From Holtiella tumoricola (lineage in GTDB: Bacteria; Bacillota; Clostridia; Lachnospirales; Cellulosilyticaceae), in NCBI RefSeq assembly GCF_027857615.1, contig NZ_JAQIFT010000061.1, positions 205,556 through 269,555 of the forward strand: 64,000 nt of DNA, in the 5' to 3' direction. Within the stretch, counting starts at the first letter, position 1; each line of letters opens with the position of its first letter. The translations under genes were made by a program, and so were the position numbers. Positions 62,169 to 64,000 of the stretch are shown piece after piece. The notes under the pieces were generated by a model. The model was not told where the DNA came from, did no database searches, and was given only the letters and a program-made list of their open reading frames with translations.

Positions 62169-62342
62169 AAAGTTTATATTTCCTCTCTATCATTATGTTC
62201 TGCTGAACATATTCATTGTTTATATTTTAAATTGTTACTCTCATACTCAATTTAGTAGCATCCAAACTCCTAATATTACTAAATCTATATATAGTTTACT
62301 ATTACTATATAATAGACTACCTTGTATCATAACATTTTTTCA

Positions 62343-62373
62343 TTAAAAAAGGAACTTGATTAAGTTCCTTTCC
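62343..62373. terminator. Terminator downstream of the MFS gene
   Basis: AAAAAGGAACTTGAT and ATTAAGTTCCTTT pair with A and T flanks. Confidence 0.7.
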
Positions 62374-62381
62374 ACTTTATT

Positions 62382-63566
62382 CTATACTCTTTTTAGCTTC
62401 TTAGTTTCCTTTATAAGCATTGGCACAATCAATAACAGTGCAATACATGTAATAGCTAAGTAAGATACCCCGAATACACTTAATCCTAATGCATTTAAAG
62501 TATTGCCAATGAATAAATTAAGTATACCTGGCACAATAGAGACTTGCATTACAACTGATAACAAGTACGCTGTTGAGCGTTCCTTCTCAGGTACTACTTG
62601 TGCAATAATATAATTTTGAGCTGGTAATGTTAAGCCGACTATAAAACCTTGTAGTAATGTACTTATAATAACCATTATATAATGACTACTTAAACTTAAA
62701 ATAATCCATCTTATACAAAGTACTATTGCTCCTATAAAAAAGGCCCTATATGGTTTTTGTTCTACTCTAAACTTATGTGAAATTCCTAAGATCAAAATCT
62801 CAAAAATAGCAAGTATAAAAGGAAATGCTACGATAAGTGTCTCTGGACAATTCATCTTAATAAGAAGCGTTTGACTTCCGTATCCTGCTGCTGAATTCAT
62901 AGAGCCATATGTAAATGCAATAATAAAGAAAATAACTAAATACTGCTTATTCTTAAATAAGTGTATGACACCTACTTTTTCACCTATTTTCTCATTTATA
63001 ATCTCTTCATCTTCTAATCTTACTATTGGTAGCTGATAAAATAATAAAGCACTCATTAATGTAATAATAATTCCTGTAAGCATTACTAATGATTGGTTTG
63101 CAAATAGGAGAATAATAGGTGCTATCATTCCGGCAATAGCTCCACCTAAAGTACCTATCCTTCTTACTTTTCCATAAGGGATATTTGCTTTCTTAGTAAT
63201 ATTAATCATATACTCCTCACAAATACTTCCTAATGGTTGTGTTAATAAGGTTCTTATAAGAGCAATTACAAAAAAGAGAATAAAATTATTTGTAAAATAT
63301 AATAGCAACAAAGATACTCCATTTATTACTATATTAAAGGTTCCCCATCTTGTTAGTGCTTTACTTTTATCTAATATCTTTCCCCATATAAATACTGCCG
63401 GAATTGCTACTAATGGAATAATACCCATAATTAAACTAATCTGTTGATCCGAAAATTGCTTGGTGGTACTTAAGAAAAGTATATACACATTATTAACAAA
63501 TGACCCACCAATAACATTAATTAAATATGTAAGTGAAAATAGCTGAACTACTTTTTTAATCTCCAT
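62382..63566 (-). CDS. MFS transporter
   Basis: This 394-residue carrier has 12 membrane segments in two halves of six. The loop between helices two and three contains FIWGKILDKSKALTRWG, a degenerate form of the MFS A-motif (GxLxDxxxxR). The N-terminus VVQLFSLTYLINVIGGSFVN matches MFS_1-like members related to LacY and nucleoside carriers. The substrate is unknown. A GGAG site precedes the ATG. A single-gene unit directly before the tRNA-Val and 5S genes. Confidence 0.82.
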   Translation of the reverse strand: MEIKKVVQLFSLTYLINVIGGSFVNNVYILFLSTTKQFSDQQISLIMGIIPLVAIPAVFIWGKILDKSKALTRWGTFNIVINGVSLLLLYFTNNFILFFVIALIRTLLTQPLGSICEEYMINITKKANIPYGKVRRIGTLGGAIAGMIAPIILLFANQSLVMLTGIIITLMSALLFYQLPIVRLEDEEIINEKIGEKVGVIHLFKNKQYLVIFFIIAFTYGSMNSAAGYGSQTLLIKMNCPETLIVAFPFILAIFEILILGISHKFRVEQKPYRAFFIGAIVLCIRWIILSLSSHYIMVIISTLLQGFIVGLTLPAQNYIIAQVVPEKERSTAYLLSVVMQVSIVPGILNLFIGNTLNALGLSVFGVSYLAITCIALLLIVPMLIKETKKLKRV

Positions 63567-63705
63567 TTCTAATCTCCTGTTACCCCATTTTATGAATTAC
63601 TACGTATAACTATTATGCCTATGTAGTCTGTTATATAAGTGTATTATACTCTTATTTTAAATTTATTCTATATTAAATCATTCTAATTATTTTACGACAT
63701 ACAAA

Positions 63706-63750
63706 AATCCCCTAGACCTATTATTCAATAAGCCTAGAGGATTTTTTTTA
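63706..63750 (-). terminator. Terminator of the rRNA-tRNA operon
   Basis: On the minus strand ATCCTCTAGGCTTATT pairs with AATAGGTCTAGGGGAT, followed by TTTTT, 2 bases after tRNA-Val. Confidence 0.82.
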
Positions 63751-63751
63751 G

Positions 63752-63824
63752 TGGTCGCTATAGGGCTCGAACCTATGACCCCCTGCTTGTAAGGCAGGTG
63801 CTCTCCCAGCTGAGCTAAGCGACC
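63752..63824 (-). tRNA. tRNA-Val (anticodon UAC)
   Basis: This 73-nt cloverleaf has acceptor arms GGTCGCT/AGCGACC with discriminator A, a D-arm GCTC-GAGC, the anticodon stem CCTGC-GCAGG with loop CTTACAA (anticodon TAC), a variable loop and T-arm ATAGG-TTCGAGC-CCTAT. CCA is not encoded, which fits the need for the cca product. It lies directly downstream of 5S rRNA. Confidence 0.96.
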
Positions 63825-63833
63825 ATGGGAATT

Positions 63834-63946
63834 TGGCAGCCACCTACTCTCCCGGTCCGTCTCCAGACAAGTACCATCGGCCGACTAGGTCTTAACCTAC
63901 GTGTTCGGTATGGGAACGGGTGTGTCCCCTAGTCGCATCGCCACCA
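63834..63946 (-). rRNA. rrf: 5S ribosomal RNA
   Basis: The minus strand reads GGTGGCGATGCGACTAGGGG at its 5' end, then CACACCCGTTCCCATACCG and GAACACGTAGGTTAAG, the typical central 5S sequence, and ends GGTGGCTGCCA. Terminal segments TGGTGGC and GGCTGCCA pair. It is the last rRNA of an operon whose 23S and 16S genes should lie to the right of the window. Confidence 0.96.
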
Positions 63947-63950
63947 AAAA

Positions 63951-64000
63951 TATTTGAGTATTCTTTTTCTTATACTCTCAAAAACAAATACTGCAATCAT
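63951..64000 (-). other. 23S-5S spacer
   Basis: GAGTAT and ATACTC form a small hairpin in this AT-rich spacer, as expected for an RNA-processing site between 23S and 5S. Confidence 0.4.

Overview
The window is about 64 kb of an AT-rich, spore-forming, low-GC Gram-positive (Clostridia) chromosome. Evidence for this is a YabG spore protease, a CotS-family spore coat kinase, a SpoVB-type flippase, butyrate kinase, AGGAGG-type ribosome binding sites before almost every gene, and a U-tailed hairpin terminator after most transcription units. The mixture (butyrate kinase, cytoplasmic family-38 mannosidases, secreted peptidases) suits a fermentative gut or cellulolytic Lachnospirales-type organism; that placement is inference. 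No prophage, insertion sequence or CRISPR array is visible.

Layout. 1-9.0 kb: yabG, a charged orphan protein, a phosphohexose mutase, a small acidic protein, a PEGA-domain membrane protein, a CotS-like kinase, a DUF4340 protein and the CCA-adding enzyme. 9.0-9.73 kb: a gene-free stretch rich in complementary segments (candidate structured RNA A), next to a 47-aa gene. 10-19.5 kb: SpoVB-like flippase, Cu/Zn superoxide dismutase, cupin, an orphan protein, M13 metallopeptidase, YaiI protein, fructose-6-phosphate aldolase, candidate structured RNA B (16865-17369), asparaginase, and a lipase-like protein that has lost its nucleophile serine. 19.5-26.8 kb: a DinG/Rad3 helicase with an internal 39-bp minisatellite, an LRR protein, topoisomerase III and two small membrane proteins. 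26.8-35.0 kb: a mannoside module (two GH38 enzymes, a PMI fusion, a GntR/UTRA regulator and a divergent ROK kinase) with three operators spaced exactly 32 bp apart. 35-39.5 kb: copper homeostasis (CopA fused to a CopZ-like domain, CsoR) beside a secreted three-repeat protein. 39.6-49.2 kb: TcdA, a YjiH carrier, a DUF2812 gene broken by a stop codon, class II aldolase, a DUF4349 lipoprotein, butyrate kinase, uridine kinase, a GNAT enzyme, NadE and NadD. 49.4-53.1 kb: three very small genes, a C39-like secreted peptidase and glutaminyl-tRNA synthetase. 53.2-63.6 kb: a secreted serine hydrolase, a parvulin lipoprotein, a self-contained TetR/7-TM regulatory unit, DUF2871, an L,D-transpeptidase, a YgiQ radical-SAM enzyme and an MFS carrier. 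63.7-64.0 kb: tRNA-Val(UAC) and 5S rRNA, the downstream end of an rRNA operon that continues to the right on the minus strand.

How genes work together. The mannoside module would hydrolyse imported manno-oligosaccharides in the cytoplasm, phosphorylate mannose (ROK) and isomerise it to fructose-6-phosphate (PMI), with the GntR protein as the likely sensor. CsoR, CopA and CopZ form a copper-export circuit. The TetR protein and the 7-TM protein share a 15-bp palindrome and so form a likely two-gene regulon. NadD and NadE are the last steps of NAD synthesis.

No single known defence or secretion system is present. The most unusual material is non-coding or very small: the two large RNA candidates, the phased operators, an 18-bp hairpin that hides a ribosome binding site, a short orphan transcript unit and a 28-aa cationic peptide gene.
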